The notes under the pieces are model-generated. The model was not told where the DNA came from. It was given only the letters and a program-made list of their open reading frames with translations, and ran no database searches. This document shows positions 46,116 through 55,158 of a stretch of 64,000 nucleotides of DNA, piece after piece. Position 1 is the first letter of the stretch. The number at the start of each line of letters is the position of its first letter. The position numbers and the translations under genes were made by a program. The stretch is taken from the NCBI GenBank assembly GCA_023423895.1, contig JAFAER010000229.1:1-64000 (forward strand), given 5' to 3'. The stretch comes from Pseudomonadota bacterium (GTDB taxonomy: Bacteria; Myxococcota_A; Polyangia; Polyangiales; Polyangiaceae).

Positions 46116-48068
46116 ATGTGGCGGAAGCTCGGCATCACGGCGGGGGTCGCTGGTCTGCTCGCTGGCTTACTCGCGGTATCGGCCTCGTGCCGCTTCGATC
46201 CGTCGTACCGCGATCTGCCCGAGCCCGCGGTGCACGTCTGTACCGACGGCGTCGTCGAGTGCCGCGGCGGCTCGCTCGTGCGCTGCGAGCAAAACGTGCC
46301 GATCGTCCTCGACGACTGCCGGGCGCGCGGTCAGGCCTGCGCTCCGCAGCTCCTGAAGTGCACGCCGTGCCTCCCCGGCGAGCTCACGTGTGACGGGCAG
46401 AACGTCCTACGATGCGACGAGGACGGCCAGAAGCGCTCGCAGACGGACACCTGCGACACCGATCGCGGCTACGCCTGTCGCGCTGGCCTCTGCACCCAGC
46501 TCTGCGACGAGGCCACGCGTCAGAAGTCCAACATCGGCTGCGAATACTGGCCCGTCGATCTCGACAACGCGGTCACCACGCAAGGCAACGCGGCGCTCCA
46601 GCAGTTCGCCGTCATCGTGTCGAACCCGCAGCCCGATCTCGCGGCGCGCGTCACGATCGAGGAGGACGTCGCGAAGCCCGGCGAGCCGCCGAACGTGCGC
46701 GTCGTCGGCACGGCGAGCGTCGGCGTCCGGCGCCTCGAGATCTTCAAGCTCGGGCCGAAGGAGCTCGACGGTTCGACCCCCGATGCGCCGAACGGCGGCA
46801 CGCACACGGCCCTGACGCGCGGCGCCTATCGCATCCGGTCCGACGTCCCCATCGTCGCCTACCAGTTCAATCCCCTCGAGAACGTGAACGTGTTCTCGAA
46901 CGAGGCGGCGCTGCTCCTCCCGACCCCCGCCCTCGGCAGCAGCGGGCGCGCCTACGTCGTCGCGGGCTGGCCGCAGACGATCGCGGAGACCGAGGACCCC
47001 GCCACGAACTTCGGCACCAACCTCCGCGCCTTCCTCTCGATCGTCGGCACCACGGCGGACACGAAGGTCCACATCAAGTCGACCGCGCGCATCGTTCCGG
47101 GCGGCCCCTTCCCGGACGGCGTCCCGAAGGGCGCCGAGGTCGATGCCGTCCTCCAGCCCTTCGAGGTGCTCAACCTCGAGACGGGCGACTTCAACGCCGA
47201 CTTCACCGGCTCGATCATCGACACGACGGCGCCCATCGCGGTCTACGTCGGGAGCGAAGCCAGCGATGCGCCGTTCTTCTCGACGCTCGCCGCGCGCTCC
47301 TGCTGCGCCGATCACCTCGAGGAGCAGGTCACCCCGCTCCGCGCCGTCGGTAAGAGCTACGTCCTCGGCCGCATGCCGAACCGATCGCGCGTGCTCGCGG
47401 CGGCCGGCGCCGTCATCGGCAACTATCCCGAGCCCGAGCTCTATCGCATCGTCGCCACGGCGAACGGGCCGACCGTCATCACGACTACCCTGCCCGCGCC
47501 CTGGAACACGTTCACGCTCGACGCCGAAGGCGCAAACATCACGATCCCAGCCGTCCAGGACTTCGTCCTCAACGCCGACAAGCCGGTCATCGTCGCCGAC
47601 GTCCAGGTGAGCCAGGAGGCGGCCGGCATCCCCCGCGGCCTCCCCGGAGGTGATCCGAGCCTCACCTTCGTGCCGCCCACCGAGCAGTGGCGAAACGACT
47701 ACATTCTGCTGACGCCGGACAAGTACGCGTTCGACTTCCTCGTCATCACGGCCCCGTTCGGCGCGGCCGTATACATCGACGGCCTCCCCGTCGACGGCCA
47801 GGTCTGCGAGGTCACACCAGGCGACGGCCTCGACGAGAAGACGCGAGGCGCAAAGGACCCGCCCTTCGTCGTCTACCGCTGCCAGCTCTCCTTCCCGGTC
47901 GTCGATCAACAGTCCTCCTCGAACAACCTCCTGCCGGGCCGCCAGAACGACGGCGTCCACCGCGTGCAGTCGGACTACCCGATCGGCGTCCTCGTCTACG
48001 GCTTCGACGCCTTCGTCAGCTACGCCTACGCCGGCGGCACCGAGCTCCTGGACCTAGGCGCCAACTGA
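46116..48068 (+). CDS. IgGFc-binding-type surface lipoprotein, copy 1
   Basis: 650 aa from ATG 46116. Lipobox SASC (Cys25), then a ~90-residue Cys-rich module (CTDGVVECRGG, CTPCLPGELTCDG, CDTDRGYACRAGLCTQLC). The rest is the beta-rich IgGFc-binding-type domain: GCEYWPVDLDNA, PIVAYQFNPLENV, SEASDAPFF, and FLVITAPFGAAVYIDG near the end. It is a near-duplicate of the gene at 51969 (roughly three quarters identical by eye) and a more distant relative of 14270. Surface attachment or prey/cell contact is inferred. Confidence 0.78.
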   Translation: MWRKLGITAGVAGLLAGLLAVSASCRFDPSYRDLPEPAVHVCTDGVVECRGGSLVRCEQNVPIVLDDCRARGQACAPQLLKCTPCLPGELTCDGQNVLRCDEDGQKRSQTDTCDTDRGYACRAGLCTQLCDEATRQKSNIGCEYWPVDLDNAVTTQGNAALQQFAVIVSNPQPDLAARVTIEEDVAKPGEPPNVRVVGTASVGVRRLEIFKLGPKELDGSTPDAPNGGTHTALTRGAYRIRSDVPIVAYQFNPLENVNVFSNEAALLLPTPALGSSGRAYVVAGWPQTIAETEDPATNFGTNLRAFLSIVGTTADTKVHIKSTARIVPGGPFPDGVPKGAEVDAVLQPFEVLNLETGDFNADFTGSIIDTTAPIAVYVGSEASDAPFFSTLAARSCCADHLEEQVTPLRAVGKSYVLGRMPNRSRVLAAAGAVIGNYPEPELYRIVATANGPTVITTTLPAPWNTFTLDAEGANITIPAVQDFVLNADKPVIVADVQVSQEAAGIPRGLPGGDPSLTFVPPTEQWRNDYILLTPDKYAFDFLVITAPFGAAVYIDGLPVDGQVCEVTPGDGLDEKTRGAKDPPFVVYRCQLSFPVVDQQSSSNNLLPGRQNDGVHRVQSDYPIGVLVYGFDAFVSYAYAGGTELLDLGAN

Positions 48069-48676
48069 GCGTCGGCAGAAGCCGCTGCAAGGCGCAGCCG
48101 GCCGAGCCGCAGAGGGCGCGCGTCGCTATCGCAGCCCATCGTGGACCGACAGCCACCGAACCGTGCGCGCCGACACCGGTTGGTATGCCGAGGGTCGGTC
48201 GCGACCGGCTTCGCAATGCCGTTTGGTGTGCCGAGGGTCGGTCGTGACCGTCTCCGCGATACCGGTCGGTATGCGGACCGCCGGTCGTGACCGTCTCCGC
48301 GATACCGGTCGGCATGCCGAGGGTCCGTCGCCACCGGCGAACGTGACGGAATCGGCCGGGAGTGGCGCGTGCCGGTAGCGCGTGAGGCGACGACAAGACC
48401 GCGGGGAACTCGCGGCGGCGGGCACCGGTGCTGTCGATCCCGCCACAGCCGCCGCCGCCGCCGAGACCGTGGAGCGTGAAGGCGATCGCCGAGGGCGGCT
48501 TCATCGACGCTCTTCAACATCGGCGCGTTCGGCGAGCGAGCGACGCGCTTCGTCTTCATTCGCGACGGAGGCACCGCGAGCGATCACGCCGCGAACCTCG
48601 TCCCGCAGAACGCCTTCAGTCGGAGCAGGTGGCCCGGCAGCCCTCCCGAGGTCATGAGGCAGAGGCAGCCGCAGCT
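48069..48676. other. Gene-free interval containing the tandem repeat
   Basis: Between the IgGFc-type stop and the convergent HNH gene. No frame on either strand resembles a protein (arginine-rich, repetitive translations). Besides the 43-bp repeats it holds ordinary GC-rich sequence. Confidence 0.5.
48175..48345. repeat. 43-bp tandem repeat, about four copies, each with a palindrome
   Basis: Units start at 48175, 48218, 48261 and 48304 (last copy partial). The unit is (A/G)CCG(G/T)T(T/C)GGT(A/G)TGCCGAGGGTCGGTCG(T/C)GACCG... followed by TCTCCGCGAT. Copy 1 contains CGGTCGCGACCG, a perfect 12-bp palindrome; copies 2-3 keep CGGTC-GT-GACCG. Period 43 is not a multiple of three, so it is non-coding. 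Confidence 0.75.
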
Positions 48677-50038
48677 CTACGTGAGCCATCGGAGCGCGTC
48701 TTTGACGATCGTCTCGACGGCGGTGTCGGGGTCGAGGCTCGTCGCCAGCCGTGCGATGACCTCGCGCACCTGCGGTTCGCGGAAACCGAGCGAGCGTAGC
48801 CCGCGCGCTGCGGCCTCGAACGCCGGCGCCCGGGCGGTCGCGACGTCCTTCTGTTCGGCCGGAGCGCGCGCGGAAGGCTTCCGTTCGGCCCGGGCGGGCG
48901 CGACGTCCTTCCGTTCGGATGCTTGGGCGGGCGCGTCGTACTTTCGTTGTCGCAAGTAGATCCGATGCTCGACGTACTCGCGCCCGAAGACCTGCTCGGC
49001 ATGAAGACGGTTGTGAGCTCGACATCGAAGTCGGAGGTTTGCCGCCTCGTCACTGCCCCCGAGGGCCTGCGCGTCGATGTGATCGAGCTCGAGGAATCCG
49101 CGCGCCGGGCAACGATTGCCCTCGGCGTCGACAAACGTGCACTGCTCGGCGTCGCGTTCCCAGACCTCGCGCCGGACCGCTCTCGCGACGTTGCCGCGTA
49201 GTGCGCTCTTCGGTCGTGTGCTGCTGGTGGTGCCCGTCCCATCCGTCGTCGCGGCCTCCGATTTCACCTTGGAGCGGCGGCTGGTCTTTCCGAGCCGCTC
49301 CTTCTCCAGCTTCGCCTCGAGGAGGTCGAGCGACGCCTCGAAGATCTTCTCCAGATCACCCGACGGGTTCCGATGGCGCATGAGTGCCTGGACGCGTTCG
49401 AGCTTCGCCTTCGTCTCGGCGGACACCGTGAGCGCGACGCGATACCGGCTCGCCGACAGCGGCTCGACCCGCGGCCACACCTCCGTCGTCGCCGGAGCCG
49501 GAACTGGAGCTGGAGCTGGAGCTGGCGTCGCGACTGGGAAGAGCACGTCGCTCGGGTCTCCCGGCGGAGGGGTTCCTGTCGTCGCGACCGGTAGCGCGGG
49601 TTGGGGACCGAGCGGCTCGATGCACCCGTGCACGTCCGGCTTCGGGAACCGCGCGGCAATGATCTCCGCGACCGCCCTCGTCGTCTTACCCACCGCTTCG
49701 CCGAGCAGCTCCTCGTGGTTCTCCGCCGTCAGGTATTTGTGCACCTCGTAGAGCGCGCAGAGATGAATCTCACCGCGTTCGAGATACCCGCCCGCCGCCG
49801 GAAAGCGCCGGACGAGCCGCGCGACGGCGATCCTGCGCTGCGCCTCACTCTCGCTCATCCCGAGCCTTCGCACGCATAAGTCCCATGTCGACGTGCACGC
49901 CTGCTCCGCATATAGCCGCCGAGCGTCCACCTCGGCGAGGTAGGCGAGCAAGCCCGCCAGCCAGACGTTCCCGCGACCGACATGGGCACGGAGACGAGCA
50001 AGCAGCTCGTCGTTCGACAATTCCCCGAGCTTGGTCAT
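48677..50038 (-). CDS. HNH endonuclease with helical N-terminus and RuvA-C-like tail
   Basis: 453 aa. Residues ~1-140 are helical (LSNDELLARLRAHVGRG, LGMSESEAQRRIAVARLVRRF), like the DUF222-type domains that precede many HNH nucleases. A long Pro/Ala linker (~145-185) and coiled region follow. The HNH/McrA-like core (~285-345) contains CTFVDAEGNRC...FLELDHIDAQALGG...NLRLRCRAHNRLHA, with His/His/Asn and four Cys/His positions for zinc. After an Ala/Lys/Glu repeat tract (ERKDVAPARAERKPSA) the last ~45 residues (LRSLGFREPQVREVIARLA) resemble a UBA/RuvA domain III helix bundle. Target unknown. Confidence 0.8.
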   Translation of the reverse strand: MTKLGELSNDELLARLRAHVGRGNVWLAGLLAYLAEVDARRLYAEQACTSTWDLCVRRLGMSESEAQRRIAVARLVRRFPAAGGYLERGEIHLCALYEVHKYLTAENHEELLGEAVGKTTRAVAEIIAARFPKPDVHGCIEPLGPQPALPVATTGTPPPGDPSDVLFPVATPAPAPAPVPAPATTEVWPRVEPLSASRYRVALTVSAETKAKLERVQALMRHRNPSGDLEKIFEASLDLLEAKLEKERLGKTSRRSKVKSEAATTDGTGTTSSTRPKSALRGNVARAVRREVWERDAEQCTFVDAEGNRCPARGFLELDHIDAQALGGSDEAANLRLRCRAHNRLHAEQVFGREYVEHRIYLRQRKYDAPAQASERKDVAPARAERKPSARAPAEQKDVATARAPAFEAAARGLRSLGFREPQVREVIARLATSLDPDTAVETIVKDALRWLT

Positions 50039-50247
50039 ACTGCCCTCCCCCCAGCTTGGTTATGCGCCCTCATACCATGCGGATTTCGGCCGTCCGGTAA
50101 GGCCGCTCCGACGTACGAACGCCGTCGCGATCACCTCGCGAGGTCCATTCGCCGAGAGCGCTCGTCAGCGCGCGTCTGCGTGACCGCACGGGCCAATAGC
50201 GAGGCGCCCTGCGCAGACGACGCGCACCTTCGCTCAAATACTGTCAA

Positions 50248-50511
50248 TCAAAATCGCCAATTCCTACCGAGCAGATCGTAGCGAAGCGGACCGGTATGAA
50301 AGTCATAAACGTAGCTCGCGTCACCTTGCGGAATCCCGTGGACAGAGGCGAACGCGATGCACGAGCGTTGCCGCTGCACGGAAGCCTCGCCGACGTGAGC
50401 GCCGTCTGCGTAGCCGCCTGCGTCGCAACGGCTCCCGACCAGGCGCTCGCAAACCTGCACACGCTCTGCAATCCGCGAGGTGCCGCCTGCGGCGGGGGCT
50501 GCCGCCGCCAT
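50248..50511 (-). CDS. Possible small ORFan protein
   Basis: 87 aa. Its translation is more protein-like than other frames in this gene-poor kilobase: VCERLVGSRCDAGGYADG and ASYVYDFHTGPLRYDLLGRNWRF at the C-terminus, with three Cys. Upstream (minus strand, ~50580-50600) is an AT-rich TATACA-like box. Codon third positions are only moderately GC-rich. It could be a small gene, a remnant of a larger secreted protein, or noise. Confidence 0.3.
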   Translation of the reverse strand: MAAAAPAAGGTSRIAERVQVCERLVGSRCDAGGYADGAHVGEASVQRQRSCIAFASVHGIPQGDASYVYDFHTGPLRYDLLGRNWRF

Positions 50512-50860
50512 CGTCGACGGTGTCCCGCGACGTCAGGCGACTCCAGCGAGCCTCGACCGCCAATCGGGTCGATTCGTGTCTGTATATTTGCTTTATCGAT
50601 GTTTCCGGTCCGCGGTGCCATCGATGCAAAGGATTACGCAGCGAGCGACCTGGCCATTCGCAGACACAACCTCATCGCGTCACCGGACGAGCGACTGGCA
50701 CATCCATTGCCTCGAGAGCTCAAATCCCTCTCGAGCTGCAATCGATGTGACAGTCGCTCGTCCCGATCCGTTCCCGGCGCTGCGGCGGTCCGGAGCAAGA
50801 GCATCCCGCCAGGTCTTCCGATCCTCTTTGCGGGCACAACGACCTGGAGCACGAACGCCG

Positions 50861-50890
50861 CGCGGGAGCGCACTGGTGAGCGCTCCCGCG
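50861..50890. other. Perfect 11-bp hairpin
   Basis: CGCGGGAGCGC-ACTGGTGA-GCGCTCCCGCG: an 11-bp stem with an 8-nt loop, ~205 bp beyond the methyltransferase stop on the minus strand. No T-run. It might end the methyltransferase transcript. Confidence 0.35.
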
Positions 50891-51095
50891 TAGCCGCTTC
50901 CTCCTCGAACGAGCACGCTTGATTCGAAGCCCTTCGAACGAGCCGCTCTCACAGCTGACCGGCTCGCCTCGAAGGCCAAGCCCCCGCTGCCTCTCCCCCG
51001 CTGCCTCTCCCCTCTCGACGTCGTCGAGCGCGTTGGCAGGCGAAGGCGCCGCCCGTCGTCTCGACGACCTTCGCCCATCGAGCGCCACGCCGCAG

Positions 51096-51863
51096 TCACT
51101 CGGTCGCTCTGGCCACGACGATCATCTCCTTCTTCCCGTCGTACGGCCGTCGGTCGAAGCCGCCGTACATCGCCTCGAGCGCGAACCCGCAGCGGGCCAG
51201 GAGATGCTCGAGCTCGAAGCGCCAGAACCAACGCATCGCGACCTCCGTCGCTTCGTCCGAGACCTTCACGCCCCGCCGCCACCGCTCGTGGCGGAAGCGC
51301 ACGCGCATCACCTGGGCCGCCGCATCGTTCGAGATGGACGAAAAGCGGCGCACCTCTTCGTCTCCCTCCTCGGCGCGCACCTCCTCTCGTTCCGGAACCT
51401 CGGCGATCGCGATGCGCGAGGGATCGGCCGCGAACACGTCGAACGCGAGCACACCTCCCGCAGCCAGGTGGCGACGCGCGCACGCGAGCGTGGCGAGCTG
51501 TGCGTCGACGCTGATCAGGTGCTGAAAGCCACGAAACGCTGCATAGATGAGGCGAAACCGCCCGGCCCCCAGGTCGAAGTCGGTCATCGACGCCTCGACG
51601 ACCTCGAGGTTCGGCGGCGGATCCTTTGAGCGAAGGACGTCGAGCATGGCGCGCGAGCAATCGAGGCCGACACACGGCAAGCCCTCGCGAGCGATGGGAA
51701 GCAGCACACGCCCAGTGCCGCACGCGAGCTCGAGCACGGGGCCTCCCGTCTCGCGCGCGAGCCCCGCGTAGAAGCCGCGATCGCCCGAAGGATCGCGGGT
51801 CACCGCATACTCGGCATCGTAGCTGCGGGCGATCGCCCGCTGATGGGCATCCTCGTGAGCCAT
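51096..51863 (-). CDS. Class I SAM-dependent methyltransferase
   Basis: 255 aa. Motif I LELACGTGRVL (SAM Gly-loop) at ~45-55, motif II VGLDCSRAMLDVL, post-II VEASMTDFDL, and the HLAAGGVLAFDVF segment of motif III. The C-terminal ~90 residues are strand-rich (MRVRFRHERWRRGVKVSDEATEV). The substrate is unknown; similar proteins are annotated as generic small-molecule methyltransferases. It is divergent from the second IgGFc-type gene (starts ~105 bp apart). Confidence 0.85.
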   Translation of the reverse strand: MAHEDAHQRAIARSYDAEYAVTRDPSGDRGFYAGLARETGGPVLELACGTGRVLLPIAREGLPCVGLDCSRAMLDVLRSKDPPPNLEVVEASMTDFDLGAGRFRLIYAAFRGFQHLISVDAQLATLACARRHLAAGGVLAFDVFAADPSRIAIAEVPEREEVRAEEGDEEVRRFSSISNDAAAQVMRVRFRHERWRRGVKVSDEATEVAMRWFWRFELEHLLARCGFALEAMYGGFDRRPYDGKKEMIVVARATE

Positions 51864-51968
51864 GAACCAAGCCTAGATGAAAGCGCGACGAGCTCGGCAG
51901 ACTCCAGGCACACGCACGCACGTTGCTCGGCGCGGACGAACCGGGTACATCCAGCGGCAGCCTGCTCG

Positions 51969-53924
51969 ATGTCGCGCGCACACTCTCGAGCCTCCGCGCT
52001 GACACTCGCCACGACCATGCTGCTCGCCGCGTCGTGTCGCTTCGATCCTGCGTACCGGGACCAGCCCGAGCCCGGCCGGACGGTGTGCACGGAAGGCGTC
52101 GTCGAATGCCGTGGCGCCTCGCTCGTCGAATGCAAGAACAGCGCGATCCACGTGCTCGACGACTGCGGAGCCCGCGGCCAAGCGTGCGCCCCGCAGCTCC
52201 TGAGGTGCACCCCTTGCCTCCCCGGCGAGCTCACGTGCGACGGCCCGAACGTCCTCCGCTGCGAGCCGGACGGACAGCGGCGGGTCCTGACCGAGACGTG
52301 CGACGGCGATCGCGGATACGCGTGCCGCCTCGGCGTGTGCACGCAGCTCTGCGAGGAGGCCTCCCGGAAGAAGTCGAACGTCGGCTGCGAGTACTGGCCG
52401 GTCGATCTCGACAACGCCGTCCTCCCCGACGGCAACGCGGCGATCCAGCAGTTCGCCGTGATCGTCTCCAATCCGCAGCCCGATCTCGCGGCGCGCGTGA
52501 CGTTCGAGGAAGACGTCTCGCAGCCTGGCGAGCCGCCGAACGTCCGTGTCGTCGCGACCTCGAGCGTCGGCGTTCGTCACCTCGAGGTGTTCAAGCTCGG
52601 ACCGAAAGAGGTCGACGGCTCGACGCCCGACGCACCGAACGGCGGGACGCACACCGCGCTCACGCGCCACGCCTTCCGCCTCCGCTCGGACGTGCCGATC
52701 ATCGCGTACCAGTTCAACCCGCTCGAGAACGTGAACGTGCGCTCGAACGACGCGACGATCCTCCTTCCGACCGCCGCGCTCAACACGAGCGGCCGATCGT
52801 ACGTCGTCGCGAGCTGGCCGCAGACGATCGCGCGCACCGACGATCCGAAGACGAACTACGGCCTCGACCTCCGCGCCTTCCTCACGCTCGTCGGCACGGC
52901 GCCGGACACGAAGATCCGCCTGAAGACGAACGCGCGCATCGTGCCCGGCGGTCCCTTCCCCGCGGGCGTGGCCCAGGGTGAGGTCGTCGAGGCCGTGCTC
53001 CAGCCGTTCGAGGTCCTGAACCTCGAGACCGGCGACTTCAACGCCGACTTCACGGGATCGACCATCGAGTCGACCGCGCCGGTCGTCGTGTACGCAGGGA
53101 GCGAGGCGAGCGACGCTCCGTTCTTCGGGGAGCTCGCGCAGCGTGCGTGCTGCGCCGATCACCTCGAATCGCAGATGACCCCGCTCCGCGCGGTGGGCAA
53201 ACGCTACGTGCTCGGCCGCATGCCGAACCGTGGCGCCGCCGTCGCCGCCGCTGGCGGCCCTTCGGCGCCGTTCGTCGAGCCGGAGCTCTTTCGTGTGGTC
53301 GCGACCGCCGAAGGACCGACCACGATCACGACGACGCTTCCCGCGCCGTATGACAGCTTCGTCCTCGACGGCGCGGGCCAGAACGTCACCATCGCGGCGT
53401 TCTCCGACTTCGTGCTCACCGCCTCGAGCCCGGTGCTCGTCGCGCAGGTGCAGGTCAGTCAGGAAGCAGCCGGGATCTCGATCCAGAACGGCCTGCCGGG
53501 AGGCGATCCGAGCCTCCTCCTCGTGCCGCCGACGGAGCAGTGGCGGAACGACTACGTGCTGCTCACGCCGGACAAGTACGCGTTCGACTTCCTCGTGATC
53601 ACGGCCCCGTTCGGCGCCACGGTGTACGTCGACGGCCTGCCGGTCGACGGCAAGGTCTGCGAAGTCGCTCCGGGCGACGGCCTCGACGAGAAGACGCGGG
53701 GCGCAAAAGACCCGCCGTTCGTCGTGTACCGCTGCCAGCTGTCGTTCCCGGTGATCGATCCGCTGAAGACGCCGCCGGACAACGTGCTCGTCGGCAAGCA
53801 GAACGACGGCGTCCACCGCGTGCAGTCCGACTACGGCATCGGCGTCCTCGTCTACGGCTTCGACTACCGCGTCAGCTACGCATACGCGGGCGGAACGGAG
53901 CTCATCGACATCGACCCGAACTGA
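51969..53924 (+). CDS. IgGFc-binding-type surface lipoprotein, copy 2
   Basis: 651 aa from ATG 51969; the frame is open upstream but overlaps the methyltransferase start. Lipobox LAASC (Cys23). Same architecture as 46116: Cys-rich N-module (CTEGVVECRGAS, CTPCLPGELTCDG), then a ~540-residue beta domain with nearly identical segments (PNGGTHTALTR, LENVNV, FNADFTGS, YVDGLPVDGKVCEV). Divergence is concentrated in the signal peptide and surface-loop stretches. Recent tandem duplication or gene conversion is likely. Confidence 0.78.
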   Translation: MSRAHSRASALTLATTMLLAASCRFDPAYRDQPEPGRTVCTEGVVECRGASLVECKNSAIHVLDDCGARGQACAPQLLRCTPCLPGELTCDGPNVLRCEPDGQRRVLTETCDGDRGYACRLGVCTQLCEEASRKKSNVGCEYWPVDLDNAVLPDGNAAIQQFAVIVSNPQPDLAARVTFEEDVSQPGEPPNVRVVATSSVGVRHLEVFKLGPKEVDGSTPDAPNGGTHTALTRHAFRLRSDVPIIAYQFNPLENVNVRSNDATILLPTAALNTSGRSYVVASWPQTIARTDDPKTNYGLDLRAFLTLVGTAPDTKIRLKTNARIVPGGPFPAGVAQGEVVEAVLQPFEVLNLETGDFNADFTGSTIESTAPVVVYAGSEASDAPFFGELAQRACCADHLESQMTPLRAVGKRYVLGRMPNRGAAVAAAGGPSAPFVEPELFRVVATAEGPTTITTTLPAPYDSFVLDGAGQNVTIAAFSDFVLTASSPVLVAQVQVSQEAAGISIQNGLPGGDPSLLLVPPTEQWRNDYVLLTPDKYAFDFLVITAPFGATVYVDGLPVDGKVCEVAPGDGLDEKTRGAKDPPFVVYRCQLSFPVIDPLKTPPDNVLVGKQNDGVHRVQSDYGIGVLVYGFDYRVSYAYAGGTELIDIDPN

Positions 53925-54045
53925 TGGAGGTCGCGAGCGGCAGAGATCGCGAAGCCCATGACTGGAACGCCATACCGAGGGCGACGCGATCGCGGGGAAG
54001 AGCGACGAAAAGCGCTCAGGCGCAGACGTTGCCTCTCGGACCTTC

Positions 54046-54468
54046 GTGCGCAGGCATCGCAGACGTTCCATCGCGTGGTCAGGGGCGGCAGTGCTCGCGA
54101 CGTCGGTCCTCTGCACGAGCCTCGTGGGATGCTCGTGCGAATATCCGAACTTCTTTCAGCTCCCCGACGACGACACGGTGCGGTCGATCACACTCGAAGG
54201 CGCCGAATGCGCCGGGCGCTACACCGAGTGCTCATCCCGACACGCGTCAGGCCGCTGCCACGCAATCGTCGCAACGGCGGAGGACGACGCGCGCTGCACG
54301 GTTCGTGTCGACTACGCGAGCGGCGCCACGGACACGTTCGAGGCCGTCTATCGAGGCGAAAAGGGCTGCGAATGCGGGAGCTCCTCGCTGCCGAACGAGA
54401 CGGTCGAGCGGGCGATCGCCCGTCGAGCTACGGACGCCGCCGACGCCGCCGCGCCGCGCGCGGACTGA
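54046..54468 (+). CDS. Small Cys-rich lipoprotein
   Basis: 140 aa from GTG 54046. Basic N-terminus, hydrophobic core, lipobox SLVGC (Cys29), then seven further Cys (e.g. ECAGRYTECSS, CHAIVATAEDDARC, KGCECGSS), suggesting disulfides. The final ~25 residues are Ala/Asp-rich. Family unknown. It follows the second IgGFc-type gene by 121 bp on the same strand. Confidence 0.6.
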   Translation: MRRHRRRSIAWSGAAVLATSVLCTSLVGCSCEYPNFFQLPDDDTVRSITLEGAECAGRYTECSSRHASGRCHAIVATAEDDARCTVRVDYASGATDTFEAVYRGEKGCECGSSSLPNETVERAIARRATDAADAAAPRAD

Positions 54469-54549
54469 CTCGCGCCGCCCACCGCGTCGGACACTCCAGA
54501 TCCGAAGATGCGAAGTCGACGGTCAGAAGCCTGGGAAAACGCGGGTCGT

Positions 54550-55083
54550 CTACGATGGTGCCCACCTCTTCTCGAAGGCGGCGGCCTCCGTTCGCAACGA
54601 GTCGGCCGCCGCTCGGAGCTTGTCGAGATCACGTGACCCCCAGCCACGCGCCTCACAGAAGGTGAGCACCTCGTCGCATGCAGCGAGGAGTGACGCCACG
54701 AACGGCAGCGCTTCGACGGTCCGCTCGATGACGATACGTCGTCGCAGGCCATCCTCCACGCAATCGAGTTTCAAGCGATTGCCCTCAACTTTGCATGCTT
54801 CGACGAGATATGGCCCCTCCATGAAGCGAACGCGGGCGCTGGTTCGCTCGCCAGAAAGAAGCTCGGCGGAGGCCTCGCTCCACCAGCCGAGCACGACCAC
54901 GACGAAGTCACTCCAGCTCGAATGAGGGAAGAAATCGTCGTGACTGAATTGCAGAACGCACGCGGCGTGAACCGCTCCGCTCGCTGTCCGGCCAGCAGCC
55001 GTCAGATCGACAATGAAGCGCGCATTCAAGCTCGAGATCCCTCGGACGCTGTCACGACACTCTTGGTCGCCTCGATCACCCAC
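54550..55083 (-). CDS. Unknown protein, immunity-protein-like in style
   Basis: 177 aa at most. The start is uncertain: GTG 55083 has no near ribosome site, and TTG 55029, nine bases after GAGGG, gives ISSL-less NARFIVDL. The body has alternating strands and a conserved-looking FFPHSSWSDFVVVVLGWWSEA, GPYLVEACKVEG, then helices ending DLDKLRAAADSLRTEA. No signal peptide. Such small soluble beta/alpha proteins occur as immunity proteins or orphan domains; there is no toxin next to it. Function unknown. Confidence 0.5.
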   Translation of the reverse strand: MGDRGDQECRDSVRGISSLNARFIVDLTAAGRTASGAVHAACVLQFSHDDFFPHSSWSDFVVVVLGWWSEASAELLSGERTSARVRFMEGPYLVEACKVEGNRLKLDCVEDGLRRRIVIERTVEALPFVASLLAACDEVLTFCEARGWGSRDLDKLRAAADSLRTEAAAFEKRWAPS

Positions 55084-55158
55084 ATCTCGACCGCTATCCT
55101 CGCAGCTCGTCCTCGGACGAGGGCGCGCTCCCTGCCCACGGACCCTCGGGGGCCGACG

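Larger units (their letters stand above)
50039..51095. other. Gene-poor kilobase, locally AT-richer
   Basis: Between the HNH and methyltransferase genes. Apart from the weak 87-aa frame at 50248-50511 I see no gene. The stretches 50230-50340 and 50560-50720 have lower GC than the surrounding sequence. A perfect hairpin lies at 50861-50890. Confidence 0.5.

Noticed and set aside
50296..50922. 208-codon plus-strand frame in the gene desert
   Set aside because: Ser/Arg-rich with scattered Cys and no coherent secondary-structure pattern; it overlaps an AT-rich promoter-like area and a hairpin.
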